64,000 nt of DNA from Paenibacillus sp. 19GGS1-52 (GTDB taxonomy: Bacteria; Bacillota; Bacilli; Paenibacillales; Paenibacillaceae). A program made the position numbers and the translations under genes. Location: the NCBI RefSeq assembly GCF_022369515.1, contig NZ_CP059724.1, forward strand, positions 4,836,001 through 4,900,000. The letters are read 5' to 3'. Under the pieces are notes generated by a model, which saw only the letters and a list, made by a program, of their open reading frames with translations, was not told where the DNA came from and made no database searches. Shown piece by piece: positions 41,207 through 50,199 of the stretch (position 1 is its first letter; the number at the start of each line of letters is the position of its first letter).

Positions 41207-43876
41207 CTATTTCGCTTCATACCAGTTGCTGCCAAAACTTACCTCTGCCTTTAAAGGTACAGACAGCTCTAATGCACCCTCCATCACTTCCGGCAACAGC
41301 TGCTTCATCAGTTCCAGCTCATCGGCCGGCACTTCAAAGACGAGCTCATCATGAACCTGAAGCAGCATGCGACTCTTTAGCCCACGTTCGAACAGCGCTT
41401 TATCCATGTGCACCATAGCCAGCTTAATAATGTCCGCTGCAGTTCCCTGTATCGGTGTATTCATGGCTGTACGCTCGGCAAAAGAACGCAGGTTAAAGTT
41501 CTTCGCGTTAATCTCCGGCAGGTAGCGGCGGCGCTCCAGCATCGTCGTCACATAGCCATTCTTCCGTGCTTCCAGCACAATATCGTCCATATAGCGGCGC
41601 ACGCCCTTGAACACCTCAAAATATTGTTCAATAAATCGCGCGGCTTCCTTGCGGGGGATATTCAGATTCTGCGAAAGCCCATAGTCACTGATGCCGTACA
41701 CAATGCCAAAATTGACCGCCTTGGCTGAGCGGCGCATATTACTGTCCACCTGTTCGGCGCTTACTCCAAATACATCCATCGCCGTCTTCGTATGAATATC
41801 CATGTCATTGAGGAAAGCTTCTTTCAAATTCTCATCATCCGAGATATGGGCCAGCACCCGCAGCTCGATCTGCGAATAATCTGCCGCCAGAATCGACCAG
41901 CCTGGTTCGGAAGGAACGAATACCTTGCGGATCTTGCGGCCTTCCTCCAGGCGGATCGGAATATTCTGCAGGTTCGGAAATTGACTACTGAGCCGCCCTG
42001 TAGCCGCGATGGTTTGCCGGTAGAAGGTGTGTACCTTGCCTGTCTGCGGGGAAATTTCCTTCAGCAGTCCTTCTACATACGTAGACTGGAGTTTGGCAAG
42101 GGTACGGTATTGCAAGATCAGGCGTACCGCATCATGATAAGGAGCCAGCTTCTCTAGCACCTCAGCGTCCGTAGAATATCCGGTCTTCGTCTTCTTCACT
42201 ACGGGCAGGCCAAGCTTCACAAATAGGATTTCACCCAGCTGCTTCGGTGAGTTCAAATTAAACTCTACACCACAGGTTTCGTATATTCCTGTCACCAGCT
42301 TGGAGATTTGCTCTTCTAATTCCTTGCCAAGCTCTTTAAGCTCTTCTTTATTTACCGCTATTCCCTGCTTCTCCATATCCGCAAGGATGCGTGATAAAGG
42401 CATTTCCAGATCTACAAACAGACCCGTCATCGCCGTCTCAATCAGTTCTTGCTTCTGTCTTTGTACAATACCGAGTACCGTCGCGCTTTTGCGCGCCACA
42501 TGATTGCCCAGTACTTCCAGATCCGGGATTCTATATTTCGCGCCCTTACTGAATATCTCTTCATCTGCTGACAAGCGAGGTAGTCCATACTTGGCATTCA
42601 AGTCGTTAAGATTCTGATTGGCTTCGGTCGGGTCCAGCAAATAAGCTGCCAGCTGTACATCATTGGCGGCTCCGGCAAAAGCAATTCCCTGCCAATGCAG
42701 CGCAAGATCGGCACGGTGCAGATCGTACCCACTCTTCGGTGCATGCTCGTCTCCCAGCCACTCCCGCAGCTTGGCCGCTTCAGGGGCTTGCAGCAATGCG
42801 AACGGCACAAAGTAATGCCGCTCCGGTGAGGATAGACCCAACCCTATCACCTCGGCCCGATGTGGATTGTCCCCATTCGACTCCACGTGCAGCGCCGATA
42901 TACCGGGAAGGGCTGCAATTAGCGCAGCCAATTCTTCAACGCCGACAATGGTAATATCAAGCGCGGCTGCTTCCAACTCTGCTTCCGTTTCCTCACCGGC
43001 AACGGCTGGCGCATAAGCGCTCAGTGACAGACGCTCTAGCAAGGATCTGAATTCCAGCTTGGCAAAAGCCGGTCCGGCGGTGTCCGCCTTAATTTCACTA
43101 AAGACCATGTCTTCCCACGAGTGCTCCAGCGGAACCTCGCGATAAATGGTCGCCAATTTCTTGCTCATAACAGCGTCATCCGCATGGGCCTCCAGCTTTT
43201 CTTTCATTTTTCCTTTTAGCTCGCCAGTTCCAGCAAGCACCGCTTCCACGGATCCGAACTGATGCAGCAGCTTGAGTGCGGTCTTCTCACCCACACCCGG
43301 CACGCCCGGAATGTTATCACTGGCATCGCCCATCAGGCCTTTAAGGTCAATAATCTGCAGTGGTGTAAGATCATATTTCTCACGGATCTGCTCCGGTCCA
43401 TACAGTTCAATATCCGTAACCCCTTTACGAATCAGAGCTACCGTCGTATGCTCGGACACCAGCTGCAGCATATCCTTGTCTCCCGACACGATCATGACCT
43501 GCCGTCCTGCCTCATCCGCCTGACGGGAAATGGTACCAATAATATCATCAGCTTCATAGCTGGCAATTTCAAACTGAGGTACACCAAGTTCACGCAACAG
43601 CTCCTTCAACATCGGGAACTGTTCGGAGAGCTCCGGTGGTGTCTTCTCTCTTCCACCTTTATATTCCTGATATCCTTCATGGCGGAAGGTTACTTTCCCC
43701 GCGTCGAACGCCACAATCATATGAGTAGGCTTATGCTCCTCGATTAACCGAAGCAGCATGGTAGTAAATCCGTACACTGCATTCGTCTGCTGCCCAGCTG
43801 TATTCGTGAGCGGCGGCATCGCGAAGAATGCGCGATAAATAATGTTATTACCATCTATAAGAATCAACTTGTCCAC
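41207..43876 (-). CDS. polA: DNA polymerase I
   Basis: The 889-residue enzyme has an N-terminal 5'-3' exonuclease (LILIDGNNIIYRAFFA, YEADDIIGTI, GDKDMLQLV, LKGLMGDASDNIPGVPGVG). The central 3'-5' exonuclease domain lacks the metal-binding DxE (it reads HVESNGDNPHR), as in other Bacillus-group enzymes, so proofreading is likely absent. The polymerase core has motif A AADYSQIELRVLAH, motif B RRSAKAVNFGIVYG and motif C QVHDELVFE. It fills gaps and removes primers. The start is GTG 43876 after GCGAGGTG. Confidence 0.97.
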   Translation of the reverse strand: MDKLILIDGNNIIYRAFFAMPPLTNTAGQQTNAVYGFTTMLLRLIEEHKPTHMIVAFDAGKVTFRHEGYQEYKGGREKTPPELSEQFPMLKELLRELGVPQFEIASYEADDIIGTISRQADEAGRQVMIVSGDKDMLQLVSEHTTVALIRKGVTDIELYGPEQIREKYDLTPLQIIDLKGLMGDASDNIPGVPGVGEKTALKLLHQFGSVEAVLAGTGELKGKMKEKLEAHADDAVMSKKLATIYREVPLEHSWEDMVFSEIKADTAGPAFAKLEFRSLLERLSLSAYAPAVAGEETEAELEAAALDITIVGVEELAALIAALPGISALHVESNGDNPHRAEVIGLGLSSPERHYFVPFALLQAPEAAKLREWLGDEHAPKSGYDLHRADLALHWQGIAFAGAANDVQLAAYLLDPTEANQNLNDLNAKYGLPRLSADEEIFSKGAKYRIPDLEVLGNHVARKSATVLGIVQRQKQELIETAMTGLFVDLEMPLSRILADMEKQGIAVNKEELKELGKELEEQISKLVTGIYETCGVEFNLNSPKQLGEILFVKLGLPVVKKTKTGYSTDAEVLEKLAPYHDAVRLILQYRTLAKLQSTYVEGLLKEISPQTGKVHTFYRQTIAATGRLSSQFPNLQNIPIRLEEGRKIRKVFVPSEPGWSILAADYSQIELRVLAHISDDENLKEAFLNDMDIHTKTAMDVFGVSAEQVDSNMRRSAKAVNFGIVYGISDYGLSQNLNIPRKEAARFIEQYFEVFKGVRRYMDDIVLEARKNGYVTTMLERRRYLPEINAKNFNLRSFAERTAMNTPIQGTAADIIKLAMVHMDKALFERGLKSRMLLQVHDELVFEVPADELELMKQLLPEVMEGALELSVPLKAEVSFGSNWYEAK

Positions 43877-43992
43877 TTGAGCACCTCGCCTTTATGTTGC
43901 TTACTTCTTACATATTACCATATGCTCCGTCTAAAAAAGAACCTAAGTAGCCTTGTTATTCCATGACCCTCAACATCTGAGTTGTCCTATGA

Positions 43993-44036
43993 CCAGAAAA
44001 AAGCAAGCTCCCCAATGAAGGAAAGCTTGCTTTAGA
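43993..44036 (-). terminator. Intrinsic terminator of pstB-phoU
   Basis: A 9-bp stem (AAGCAAGCT and its complement) is followed on the minus strand by a T-run. It separates phoU from polA. Confidence 0.8.
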
Positions 44037-44068
44037 AGTTATCTTTACGTTGCTTTAATATACTCCAA

Positions 44069-44728
44069 TTACTGATTCAGATCCGGACGTTTACCTGTTA
44101 CCAGATAAACAACGCTCTCTCCGATATTAGTAGCATGGTCACCAATCCGTTCGATATACCGACCTACCAGTGTCAGTACGATTACTTGCGACAGAGCATC
44201 CGGCTTCTCGAGCATGAAGGTGTACAATTCATTAATCATAGTGCTGTATAATTGGTCAACCTGGTCGTCGTCCTGGGCCATTTTGTAGGCTAAATCCGTG
44301 TTCTCATCCAGATAAGACTGAATAGAGTCCGTAGTCATAAGAGTAACGATCTCAGCCATACGGGGAATATCCACCAGCGGCTTAATTAAATGCTGCCCCT
44401 GCAGGCGCATGGTTACTTTGGCAACGTCTAGCGCCAAGTCACCCATCCGCTCGAGGTCATTCGATATTTTGAACGCAACAAGAATACGACGCAAATCCTT
44501 GGCTACCGGCTGTTGAGTAATGATCAGCCGCGAACCAATTTCCATAATTCGGTCTTCCATGGCATTTAATCGTAAATCTGCTTTAACTATGTCCTGAGCA
44601 CGTGTAGTATCCAGGGTCTGCAGAGCGACAACTGCACCTTCAAGAGCATCTGTAACATGCTCACCCATTTGCTGCAGCAAGCTGCGCAGCTCTTCCAAGT
44701 CCTTATCAAATTCTTTTCTGCGAATCAT
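44069..44728 (-). CDS. phoU: Phosphate-signalling protein PhoU
   Basis: The 219-residue protein is built from two PhoU three-helix repeats: AVVALQTLDTTRAQDIVKAD and DLERMGDLALDVAKVTM in the first half, YIERIGDHATNIGESVVYL at the end. The conserved E/DxxxD metal motifs are seen. It links phosphate uptake by Pst to the PhoR kinase. ATG 44728 lies 12 nt after GAGGAGG. The TTG at 44749 lies within that site. It follows pstB by about 70 bp in the same operon. Confidence 0.93.
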   Translation of the reverse strand: MIRRKEFDKDLEELRSLLQQMGEHVTDALEGAVVALQTLDTTRAQDIVKADLRLNAMEDRIMEIGSRLIITQQPVAKDLRRILVAFKISNDLERMGDLALDVAKVTMRLQGQHLIKPLVDIPRMAEIVTLMTTDSIQSYLDENTDLAYKMAQDDDQVDQLYSTMINELYTFMLEKPDALSQVIVLTLVGRYIERIGDHATNIGESVVYLVTGKRPDLNQ

Positions 44729-44799
44729 ATTAAGAGCGATCCTCCTCAAACTTATGGTCAGCTTAGCACTTTCAGGTGACAGGCCTTTTCCGTAGGCCG

Positions 44800-45555
44800 T
44801 TAGCCGAAACGCCCGGAAATATAATCTTCTGTACGGGAATCCTTAGGGTTAGAGAACAACAGCTCTGTATCCGCCGCCTCCACAATCACACCGTTCAGGA
44901 AAAATACCGTTCGGCCCGATACACGTGCCGCCTGATGCATGTTATGCGTGACCATAACGATTGTATACCTGTCTCGTAATTCTTGGACTAACTCTTCAAT
45001 TTTCAGGGTGGATACTGGGTCCAGTGCAGAGGTCGCTTCATCCATAAGCAGAATATCCGGTTGCACAGCGAGTGCTCTAGCAATACACAATCTCTGCTGT
45101 TGGCCACCTGATAAACTGAGTGCTGATTTCTTCAGGAAGTCTTTTACTTCCTCCCAAAGGGCAGACTGACGCAAGCTTTGCTCCACAAGCTCATCCAGCT
45201 CGCTCTTGGAACGGACGCCATGCAGGCGCGGACCATAAGCTACATTGTCATAGATCGATTTTGGAAAAGGATTCGGCTGTTGAAAAACCATACCTACCTG
45301 CTTGCGCAGGCTCTCCACCTCTACCTCAGGACCATAAATGTTTTTGCCGCTAATGTTCACAGTTCCTTCAATTCGTGTGCCGGGAATCATATCATTCATT
45401 CGATTCAATGTACGCAGCAGTGTAGACTTTCCGCAGCCCGAAGGACCAATAAACGCGGTTACCTGCTTCTCAGGAACTTGCAAGTCCACGCTCTTCAACG
45501 CGTGAAAATTGTCATAGTAGAGATCTAGTTTCTCTATGTCAATGATGGATTTCAT
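44800..45555 (-). CDS. pstB: Phosphate ABC transporter ATP-binding protein PstB
   Basis: The 251-residue ABC ATPase has Walker A GPSGCGKSTLLRTLNRMND (typical of PstB), VGMVFQQPNPFPKSIYDNV, the signature LSGGQQQRLCIARAL and Walker B ILLMDEATSALD. It powers high-affinity phosphate uptake with PstSCA, which are not in this window. ATG 45555 follows AAGGAG by 12 nt. An upstream ATG at 45594 overlaps the -10 box of the Pho promoter, so it cannot be the start. It forms an operon with phoU. Confidence 0.95.
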   Translation of the reverse strand: MKSIIDIEKLDLYYDNFHALKSVDLQVPEKQVTAFIGPSGCGKSTLLRTLNRMNDMIPGTRIEGTVNISGKNIYGPEVEVESLRKQVGMVFQQPNPFPKSIYDNVAYGPRLHGVRSKSELDELVEQSLRQSALWEEVKDFLKKSALSLSGGQQQRLCIARALAVQPDILLMDEATSALDPVSTLKIEELVQELRDRYTIVMVTHNMHQAARVSGRTVFFLNGVIVEAADTELLFSNPKDSRTEDYISGRFG

Positions 45556-45592
45556 TAGTTTTTCTGTCTCCTTCTCATCATCTTCGTTCCCC

Positions 45593-45646
45593 ATGATAAG
45601 CCTTTAGTGTAAATAGAGTTGACGAGAATTGTTAACGCATTGTAAA
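45593..45646 (-). promoter_or_regulatory. Candidate PhoP-dependent promoter of pstB-phoU
   Basis: On the minus strand TTTACA (45641-45646), TTAACA (45630-45635), CGTCAA (45619-45624) and TTTACA (45608-45613) recur with an exact 11-bp period. The -10 box TATCAT (45593-45598) begins 9 nt further on. Three of four hexamers fit the B. subtilis Pho-box consensus well. Confidence 0.75.
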
Positions 45647-45807
45647 ATCCACTTGAGATATTTAAAAATCCAATTATTCAATTTATCATTCGACCCCACC
45701 ACATCTTTTATACTTCATAACTATTAACAAGATGAAACGGCATCTCCGTCCTTTATATGGACGGCCCTGTTTCTTATTGCGTGAAACATATAAATCCTTA
45801 TATTTCA

Positions 45808-45850
45808 AAAAAAGAACTCCGTCATTTAAACGACTGGAGTTCTCTTTTTG
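45808..45850 (-). terminator. Intrinsic terminator of phoP
   Basis: A stem (GAACTCC with GGAGTTC, extended by GTC with GAC) overlaps the last codons of phoP and is followed by TTTTTTT on the minus strand. Confidence 0.8.
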
Positions 45851-46554
45851 TTAACCACTAACTTGTAGCCTACCCCGCGGATGGAATCAATATGGACCGA
45901 TTCGGGATCAAGCTCCAGCTTCTTGCGAAGTGAACTAACATGCACATCAACTGTCCGCTGTCCGCCGATATAATCGAAGCCCCATACAGCATTCATTAGA
46001 TCGTCACGCGTCAGCACAACACCTGGTTTACGGGCCAAATACAGCAATACCTCGAATTCTTTGGGACGCAGGTTTATGCTCTGTCCACCCAGTGAAACCT
46101 CATACCTTTCCGGGTATATTTCCAGCTGTCCCAGAATAATCGTTGATGCTGACACAGCTGTTTCGGGCTGAGCCTCTTCGGCAAGACCAGAGATCCGGCG
46201 AAGCACGGCGCTAACTCGGGCGAGAAGCTCAGAGACGCCAAAGGGTTTGGTTATATAATCATCCGCACCGGATTTCAATCCCCGAACAACGTCCTCTTCC
46301 GCATTCTTGGCGGTAAGTACGATAACAGGCGTGCGGATGCCTTGTCCACGCAATTTATCAAGAATATCAATCCCGTTCATCCCCGGCAGCATAAGATCCA
46401 GAATGATCAGGTCAAAAGGTTCTCTAGTTGCACGATCATATCCTGCCGTTCCATGATCTTCCACCGTTACCTCGTAACCTTCCTGCGTTAAATTATAGGA
46501 CAGCAGTCGGGCCAGTGTCGGTTCGTCTTCAATGACAAGCAATCGTTGTGCCAT
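45826..46554 (-). CDS. phoP: Response regulator PhoP (OmpR/PhoB family)
   Basis: The 242-residue protein has a receiver domain (about 1-120) with the acidic pocket EDEP, phosphorylated Asp in LIILDLMLPG, VIVLTAKN and the Lys of YITKPF. Its OmpR-type winged helix (about 140-238) has LRPKEFEVLLYLARKPG, DYIGGQRTVDVHVSSLRKKL and RGVGYKL. Close linkage to phoR, pstB and phoU identifies it as PhoP. It activates phosphate-starvation genes. ATG 46554 follows GGGGGA. It has its own Pho-box promoter, so it is likely autoregulated. Confidence 0.92.
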   Translation of the reverse strand: MAQRLLVIEDEPTLARLLSYNLTQEGYEVTVEDHGTAGYDRATREPFDLIILDLMLPGMNGIDILDKLRGQGIRTPVIVLTAKNAEEDVVRGLKSGADDYITKPFGVSELLARVSAVLRRISGLAEEAQPETAVSASTIILGQLEIYPERYEVSLGGQSINLRPKEFEVLLYLARKPGVVLTRDDLMNAVWGFDYIGGQRTVDVHVSSLRKKLELDPESVHIDSIRGVGYKLVVNKKRTPVV

Positions 46555-46605
46555 AGGTTCCCCCGTCTTCATATGTTTTTAAATTTACAAAACAACAACA
46601 AAGCT

Positions 46606-46648
46606 ATCATATCACCAGATTGTTAACTTAGTGTAAAAAAGAGAAACA
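46606..46648 (-). promoter_or_regulatory. Candidate autoregulated Pho promoter in front of phoP
   Basis: On the minus strand TGTTTC (46643-46648), TTTACA (46632-46637) and TTAACA (46621-46626) recur every 11 bp. TATGAT (46606-46611) begins 9 nt after the last. The layout equals that before pstB and the phosphatase gene. It lies in the 119-bp (137 bp to the chosen start) gap between phoR and phoP. Confidence 0.65.
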
Positions 46649-46691
46649 CTTCTGCATTTTAACCTGCTGATCTTCAATTCTGCAATTCTGC

Positions 46692-48488
46692 TCATTCCCC
46701 TTCTTCTTCCTGCAGTAAGGGCAATTCCAGGATGAACGAGCTTCCAATCCCCAGGTCGCTTTCTACTGAAATAACTCCGCGGTGCAATTCTACCAGATGC
46801 TTCACAATAGAGAGTCCAAGTCCGGTGCCACCGGAACTTCTAGACCTTGCTTTATCCACCCTGTAGAAGCGTTCGAAGATGCGTGGTAAATCTTTGCGTG
46901 GAATTCCCATGCCAGTGTCGCTGACTGTGAAGATCACACTTTCTGTACCATCCGGTTTCAGGTGGTTGATGACGGATACTTTCACATGACCCCCATCATG
47001 CGTGTAATTAATAGCATTAGAGAGCAGATTCATGAAGATTTGACGCAGCTTATCCTCGTCGCCCTCAATAAATAGCTCCGCTGGCACAGTACTGCTAAGA
47101 CTGATATTCTTTTTCTCAGCTACCTTGCTGAGCGTCTCTAGCACGGAATCGAAGAACTCAATCAAATGTATAGGTGAGCATTCCAGCTGTACTCGTTTGG
47201 ATTCTATCTTGGAAAGCTCTAGAATATCACCAATCAGACGATTCAAACGCTCATTCTCATCATAAATAATTTGCAGAAAAGAGTTAGCGGTCTTCTCGTC
47301 CTTAACTCCACCGCCAAGCAGCGTCTCGGCAAATCCTTTGACAGCCGCCACCGGCGTCTTCAGCTCATGGGAAACATTGGCCACGAATTCGCTACGCATT
47401 CTTTCCAGCCTGCGGATTTCAGTTACCTCCTGCAGCAGGAACAACATTCCCCGATAGGTCCCATCCTGGATCATCGGGACACCATCCAGTCGTACTATCC
47501 GTTCTCCCGGATTATAGATACTTCGCTCCTCATGAATTGGCTCCTTGCGGGCTACGCCTTCTTCAACCAACTTCGTAAGCTCATAGTGTCGCTTAAGCTC
47601 GCGGAAAGAATGGCCAGCCATCTTGCTGTTATCAACATCAAGCAATCGCTCTGACGCCCGGTTCAGAAGTGCGATTTCGCCCTCTGCATTGATCATCACA
47701 ATACCGCCTGTCATATTGTCCAACACGCTTTGCAGCAGATCTTCGTTATCACGAATCGTCTTCAGCTGGGTCTGCAGACTATCCGCCATCGCATTGATTG
47801 CAGTCGCGAGCTGCCCTATCTCATCCTTGCGTTTCCAAGGTACACGGGCATCATAATCAAGATCGGTAATCCGGCGGGCTACCCTAGTAATCTGTTCAAG
47901 TGGAGAAGTCATACTAGATGCTACTTTATAGCTTACAAGCGTCGCGGCGATAAATAACAATATCAAACCTCCAGCCATAATCGTCCAAGCCCGGTTCAAC
48001 CCTTCAGTTACTGCTTCCAAATTCATGGATAGCCGAATGAAACCATCAAAGCCTTGATCGGAGACCACTGCTCCTGCCACATACAGCATTTTCTCATCCA
48101 ATGTGTCGCTATAGCGGATTGCGCGACCTATACCTTCCTTGGCAGCAATAACCTCTTCCTCACGGGTGGAATGGTTGTCCATCTCGCGCGGGTTTTTTTC
48201 CGAATCCCCAATAACTTTACCTTCTTTAGTAATAAAAGTAATTCGGGAATTCGTCAGCTTCGCAATGCGCTCAGCTTCCCTCGTATAATACGTGATTGCA
48301 TCCGTCCCGTTCATATCCTGAAATTGAAATGTACCCGATAGGAGCTTTATTTCCCGGGACATATTCTCTTCCAGTGCGGCAACATGAGAATTCTTGAACA
48401 AATGAGCCATTGTAAAGCCGGCACCAATCATGGAAATACCGATCAGAGCCATCAGTATTAGCGTAAGACGAATGCGAAACGGTTTCAT
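46692..48488 (-). CDS. phoR: Phosphate sensor histidine kinase PhoR
   Basis: The 598-residue kinase has an N-terminal helix (LTLILMALIGISMIGAGFTMA), an external domain of about 135 residues and a second helix (TIMAGGLILLFIAATLVSY). HAMP (about 185-240) and PAS (about 250-350) follow, then the H-box FVANVSHELKTPVAAVKGFAE, the N-box NLLSNAINYTHDGG and the G boxes DTGMGIPRKDL and GGTGLGLSIVKHL. It phosphorylates PhoP. The gene comes before phoP, the reverse of the B. subtilis phoPR order. GAGGAG precedes the ATG by 9 nt. Confidence 0.92.
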   Translation of the reverse strand: MKPFRIRLTLILMALIGISMIGAGFTMAHLFKNSHVAALEENMSREIKLLSGTFQFQDMNGTDAITYYTREAERIAKLTNSRITFITKEGKVIGDSEKNPREMDNHSTREEEVIAAKEGIGRAIRYSDTLDEKMLYVAGAVVSDQGFDGFIRLSMNLEAVTEGLNRAWTIMAGGLILLFIAATLVSYKVASSMTSPLEQITRVARRITDLDYDARVPWKRKDEIGQLATAINAMADSLQTQLKTIRDNEDLLQSVLDNMTGGIVMINAEGEIALLNRASERLLDVDNSKMAGHSFRELKRHYELTKLVEEGVARKEPIHEERSIYNPGERIVRLDGVPMIQDGTYRGMLFLLQEVTEIRRLERMRSEFVANVSHELKTPVAAVKGFAETLLGGGVKDEKTANSFLQIIYDENERLNRLIGDILELSKIESKRVQLECSPIHLIEFFDSVLETLSKVAEKKNISLSSTVPAELFIEGDEDKLRQIFMNLLSNAINYTHDGGHVKVSVINHLKPDGTESVIFTVSDTGMGIPRKDLPRIFERFYRVDKARSRSSGGTGLGLSIVKHLVELHRGVISVESDLGIGSSFILELPLLQEEEGE

Positions 48489-48591
48489 CAGTAGTGCTCC
48501 TCTTTCTTATAATCGAGATATTCTTGAAATTAATCCTAACTCCATTCTCTTGAAAATACCAGCCTGGTATTTATCATAGGAACTCGCCCAA

Positions 48592-48637
48592 GAACAAACG
48601 GGTACCGCCCTATATAATGGACGGTACCCGTTTGTTC
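48592..48637. repeat. Perfect 16-bp inverted repeat upstream of phoR
   Basis: Arms 48592-48607 and 48622-48637 are exact complements (GAACAAACGGGTACCG) around a 14-nt loop. It lies about 100 bp before phoR in transcription order. It may stop transcripts coming from fumarase or the IS, although the T-run is poor (GTTTGTTC). An operator or RNA-structure role is possible. Confidence 0.7.
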
Positions 48638-48763
48638 GAGAAATATAAGGATAAGTTATCGTGTGAAACCTATAAATTCTGCCCTGAAAATAAAATTGCT
48701 CTAGAACACTAAAATTACGCATACGAAAACAAACCCCATGTTTTGTTTTTTTAATTTCGGCCG

Positions 48764-49984
48764 TCAGGCCGTTTGCTCACTCAGATTCACTTGGTATCCC
48801 AAGGATTCCAAACGTTTAATAGAACGGTTCATTACCATATCGTGGTTTCGTTGGTCGAAGTAGTCAAATCCTAGTTCCTTATATTCTTGTCTTCGCGTTA
48901 ACAAGATGTATACAATCGCTAAAATGCTGTGTCCAACGGCCACGGCCGCTCTGTTTTTCCCTCGCCTGCCTGCGATTCGGTGATATTGCGCCGACAGGTA
49001 GGTGTTCTTTTTTCGTCCTGCGGCTCGCGCTGATTCTACGAGTGCACTTCGTAGTTTTTTGTTCCCTTTTCGGGTTTTGGCGGATCTCTTCTTCCCCGCA
49101 CTTTCATCGTGACCTGGAGTCATCCCTGCCCAGGAACATAAATGTCCTGCACTTGGAAACCGTGTCATGTCTGTCCCAATTTCCGCCAGAATTTGCTCAG
49201 CGGTTCGCTTACCGACACCGGGGATGGTATCCAACAACTTCAGATCCTCAGCAAAAGGGCTCATTCGGCGCTCGATCTCTTCATCCAGTTCCGTGATTAA
49301 CTCATTCAATTGGTCGATATGCGACAACTGTTTTTCCAGCATTAATAATTGATGGGGACCTAGGCTTCCCTCCAGTGCAAGTTTCAATTGCTCTTTCTTG
49401 GCCTTTAACTTCTTTTGCGCAAAGTCAGCCAGGATGGACGGATCACTTTCTCCTTGAATCATCGCTTCCAGCATGTTTCGTCCAGACACGCCTAGCACAT
49501 TAGACGCTACCGACGAAAGTTTGATATTGCCGCCTTCTAGTACCTTTTGCAGCCGGTTCACTTCACGCGTGCGTTCTTCAATGATACTTCGGCGATAACG
49601 GATAATTTCCCGAAGTTCTCGTTGATCCCGATTCGGAATGTAGCTGCCTTGCACCAACCCATGCCGGAGTAATTTCGCTATCCATTCTGCATCTTTCACG
49701 TCCGTTTTGCGTCCTGGCACGGCTTTGATATGCTGGGCGTTTACGACCAGTGGCTCAAGGTCTTCCATTTCTAGCAGATTATAAATGGGTTTCCAGTAAT
49801 CTCCGGTACTCTCCATCGCGACATGGGTGCACCGTTCGCTTTTGATCCAATCTACCAGATCAATCAGCCGACGAGTCAATGTTTCAAAACTCCGAATCTC
49901 CTTTCCTTTCGAGGTGATGATACATGCTGTGATACTCTTCTTGTGCACATCCAATCCACAGCAACGTTCAATGAGTATTTCCAC
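48764..49984 (-). CDS. IS110-family transposase (DEDD recombinase)
   Basis: The protein of about 406 residues starts with the RuvC-like DEDD domain: CCGLDVHKKSITACI (first Asp), HVAMESTGDYWKP (Glu) and RKTDVKDAEWIAKLLRHG (Asp pair). The C-terminal Tnp_20 domain has LLDTIPGVGKRTAEQILAEI and the serine-containing SAGHLCSWAGMTPGHDESAG. A coiled coil links them. IS110 recombinases use a bridge RNA to choose target and donor. GTG 49984 follows AGGAG by 9 nt, and the ORF to 50035 adds residues not typical of the family. All domains look intact, so it may be active. Confidence 0.95.
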   Translation of the reverse strand: MEILIERCCGLDVHKKSITACIITSKGKEIRSFETLTRRLIDLVDWIKSERCTHVAMESTGDYWKPIYNLLEMEDLEPLVVNAQHIKAVPGRKTDVKDAEWIAKLLRHGLVQGSYIPNRDQRELREIIRYRRSIIEERTREVNRLQKVLEGGNIKLSSVASNVLGVSGRNMLEAMIQGESDPSILADFAQKKLKAKKEQLKLALEGSLGPHQLLMLEKQLSHIDQLNELITELDEEIERRMSPFAEDLKLLDTIPGVGKRTAEQILAEIGTDMTRFPSAGHLCSWAGMTPGHDESAGKKRSAKTRKGNKKLRSALVESARAAGRKKNTYLSAQYHRIAGRRGKNRAAVAVGHSILAIVYILLTRRQEYKELGFDYFDQRNHDMVMNRSIKRLESLGYQVNLSEQTA

Positions 49985-50199
49985 GGTTTGCGTCTCCTGC
50001 CTGCTGGCGGTAATTAAGGCTGGTGCAAAGACCAATGCTAAGGTTATTCTGCCCTGCGTGCTTCCCCGTAGGGAGCAACAATCTGTGATGCACCGGGTCG
50101 TTGGGGTCCGTCTTATATGCGGGTTCGTGACACCAAGAATTTCCGACCTACCTTCGCCAGCCCAGTAACCAGTATAGACAATATTTTCATTCCTCAGTG
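49985..50199 (-). ncRNA. Candidate bridge RNA region of the IS110 element
   Basis: This segment lies between the left end of the IS and its transposase and has no ORF. In IS110-group elements (for example IS621, bridge RNA of about 177 nt) this position encodes the bridge RNA. Several hairpins can form, such as around 50060-50077 (GCTTCCC with GGGAGC). A TATACT box is present on the minus strand near 50170. GGACCCCA (minus strand, 50102-50109) could pair with TGGGGTTT on the right target, with two G-T pairs. The exact RNA ends and guides cannot be set by eye. Confidence 0.5.

Noticed and set aside
42800..43000. Active 3'-5' proofreading domain in DNA polymerase I
   Set aside because: The DxE motif is missing (HVES instead), as in other Bacillus-group PolA proteins.
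44731..44749. Upstream TTG start for phoU
   Set aside because: The codon lies within the GAGGAGG ribosome binding site; the ATG at 44728 gives the usual PhoU N terminus.
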